7,273 nt of DNA, taken from assembly GCA_050692915.1 (NCBI GenBank), contig JBOGVU010000117.1, positions 1-7,273 on the forward strand, given 5' to 3'. Below are positions 6,713 to 7,273 of the stretch, in pieces. The notes under the pieces are model-generated. The model had not been told where the DNA came from and made no database searches. It was given only the letters and a program-made list of their open reading frames with translations. The position numbers and the translations under genes are program-made. The first letter of the stretch is position 1. Each line of letters begins with the position of its first letter. This DNA comes from CALAEC01 sp050692915. GTDB taxonomy: Bacteria > Actinomycetota > UBA4738 > CALAEC01.

Positions 6713-6730
6713 CCCGCCCGTCGGCGGGGG
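6711..6730. repeat. Perfect 8-bp GC hairpin in the divergent intergenic region
   Basis: CCCCCGCC (6711-6718) and GGCGGGGG (6723-6730) pair perfectly around the loop CGTC. No T-tract follows on either strand. The site lies between divergent genes, so a terminator for a known gene is not expected. It could sit in a long moxR leader or limit divergent read-through. It directly abuts the TACCGGTA dyad. Confidence 0.6.
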
Positions 6731-6754
6731 AGAAGAGGGGAAGGCGGCGCGGCC

Positions 6755-6822
6755 GGCGTCCTTCATCCCTGAGACGCCCCGCGCGGCCCCACGTCATGGG
6801 CGTCCGTCATCCTTGAGGCGCC
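6755..6822. repeat. Duplicated 24-bp stem-loop element (copies at 6755-6778 and 6799-6822)
   Basis: The two copies, 44 bases apart, agree at 21 of 24 positions. Each starts GGCGTCC, has the core TTCATCC or GTCATCC, and ends GACGCC or GGCGCC. The 6-bp stem is kept in both: GGCGTC pairs with GACGCC in the first copy and with GGCGCC in the second, where T-A becomes a T-G wobble. The loop is 12 bases. A partial third copy (CGTCCGTCAT) is at 6858-6867. The function is unknown; paired operators or a structured leader RNA would fit. Confidence 0.6.
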
Positions 6823-6857
6823 GACGCTTTTGACGCCGCCCTCCCCATGGAATTACA

Positions 6858-6867
6858 CGTCCGTCAT
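6858..6867. repeat. Partial third copy of the CGTCCGTCAT motif
   Basis: Ten bases are identical to the core of the second stem-loop copy, 57 bases further on. The downstream half, and so the stem, is not conserved here. Another CGTCAT lies at 6792-6797. Confidence 0.4.
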
Positions 6868-6923
6868 TCGCCGGAGTCAAGCACCCGGCGGACCGTTCGT
6901 CCGGCGTGACCGGGGTCGTCGGC

Positions 6924-6929
6924 TAGAAT
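6924..6929 (+). promoter_or_regulatory. -10 box of the HNH endonuclease gene
   Basis: TAGAAT matches TATAAT at 5 of 6 positions and would start transcription near 6936, leaving a very short leader of about 14 bases. No good -35 hexamer lies 16-18 bases upstream, so an activator or another sigma factor may be needed. Confidence 0.45.
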
Positions 6930-6936
6930 GCTCGTC

Positions 6937-6944
6937 GAGGAGGG
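6937..6944 (+). promoter_or_regulatory. Strong Shine-Dalgarno site for the HNH gene
   Basis: GAGGAGGG contains a full AGGAGG ending 6 bases before the TTG at 6950. It fixes that unusual start codon. Confidence 0.8.
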
Positions 6945-6949
6945 AACGC

Positions 6950-7273
6950 TTGGGAAGATCGCTCGTCCTCAACGCGAGCTACGATCCGCTCGCGGTGGTC
7001 GCCGCGAGGCGGGCGGTCGTGCTCGTCCTCAAGGAGAAGGCCGAGATCCTCGAGTCGAACGGGATGGTGTTCCGGTCGCAATGGCTGGAGGTGCCGGCAC
7101 CCTCCGTGGTCCGTCTCACCTACTTCGTCCGGGTCCCGTTCCGGGCCCGGGCCTCCCTGACCCGCCGGGCCGTGTTCGCTCGAGACGACTGGACCTGCCA
7201 GTACTGCGGTAGTCACGCCGAGAACGTCGATCACGTGATCCCTCGGTCCCGGGGCGGCGCCCACGCCTGGGAG
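6950..7273 (+). CDS. HNH endonuclease, 3'-partial
   Basis: The first 108 residues are visible from a TTG start placed by a full Shine-Dalgarno site. The protein begins GRSLVLNASYDPLAVVAARRAVVLVL-like residues (2-27, key motif LNASYDPL at 7-14), the N-terminal signature of a widespread HNH endonuclease family. KEKAEILE (28-35) and PAPSVVRLTYFVRVP (49-63) are also typical. The nuclease domain starts at RRAVFARDDWTCQYCG, with the zinc-binding pair Cys83 and Cys86, then VDHVIPRSRGG (93-103) with the catalytic His95 of the beta-beta-alpha-metal fold. The window ends at HAWE, before the Asn and last His. The family is chromosomal and conserved; its target is not well known. It is divergent from the moxR operon. 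The overlapping ATG at 6928 is in another frame. Confidence 0.92.
   Translation, partial: MGRSLVLNASYDPLAVVAARRAVVLVLKEKAEILESNGMVFRSQWLEVPAPSVVRLTYFVRVPFRARASLTRRAVFARDDWTCQYCGSHAENVDHVIPRSRGGAHAWE

Noticed and set aside
6755..6867. Possible CRISPR array
   Set aside because: There are only two full copies with unequal, very short intervals and a degenerate third; no array geometry and no cas gene.
6707..6908. Mini-ORFs such as MGVRHP at 6796-6816 and the 20-residue frame from ATG 6846, which share VRH residues through the repeated motif
   Set aside because: None has a Shine-Dalgarno site, the frames are not consistent with each other, and the likeness comes from the DNA repeat. They are mentioned only as an alternative reading of the repeats.
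6923..7264. Minus-strand frame opposite the HNH gene, and the plus-strand frame from ATG 6928
   Set aside because: The TTG-started HNH frame carries real nuclease motifs; these two are compositional shadows.

Overview
The window is high-GC bacterial DNA (about 70% G+C by eye) from a chromosome, most likely an actinobacterium (Actinomycetota). The DUF3040 membrane protein, the actinobacterial-type HNH endonuclease, the GC-rich codon choice and the gene set support this. No transposase, integrase, CRISPR array, tRNA or rRNA is visible. The order or genus cannot be fixed from the sequence alone.

Layout. (1) Positions 2-1180, plus strand: the 3' part of a Y-family DNA polymerase IV gene (dinB). 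Its true start lies left of the window. (2) 1244-1612, plus: a DUF3040 two-helix membrane protein with its own promoter, whose consensus -10 box lies just past the dinB stop. (3) 1762-2250, plus: a MerR-type regulator with a GTG start. (4) 2247-6632 (or 6671), minus: a compact three-gene operon read moxR -> DUF58 -> tgpA-like transglutaminase. It is the well-known MoxR AAA+ ATPase / DUF58 / DUF3488-transglutaminase-DUF4129 trio. It converges on merR with a 4-base overlap of stop codons. (5) 6633-6949: a divergent intergenic region with a palindrome, a strong hairpin and a duplicated stem-loop element. (6) 6950-7273, plus: the 5' part of an HNH endonuclease gene with a TTG start, cut by the right edge.

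How the genes work together. The minus-strand operon probably makes one envelope-associated machine. A cytosolic MoxR ATPase acts with a membrane-anchored DUF58 protein (degenerate von Willebrand A fold), next to a polytopic membrane protein with an extracytoplasmic transglutaminase/protease-like domain. DinB and the HNH nuclease are DNA-transaction proteins. From general knowledge, dinB, DUF3040 and MoxR/DUF58/TgpA genes often lie near the mraZ-led division and cell-wall cluster in actinobacteria. This locus may flank that cluster, but no dcw gene is in the window.

No wholly new system is evident among the coding genes, which all belong to recognisable families. The least explained DNA is the moxR-HNH intergenic region, especially the duplicated stem-loop at 6755-6822 and the TACCGGTA dyad at 6695-6712.
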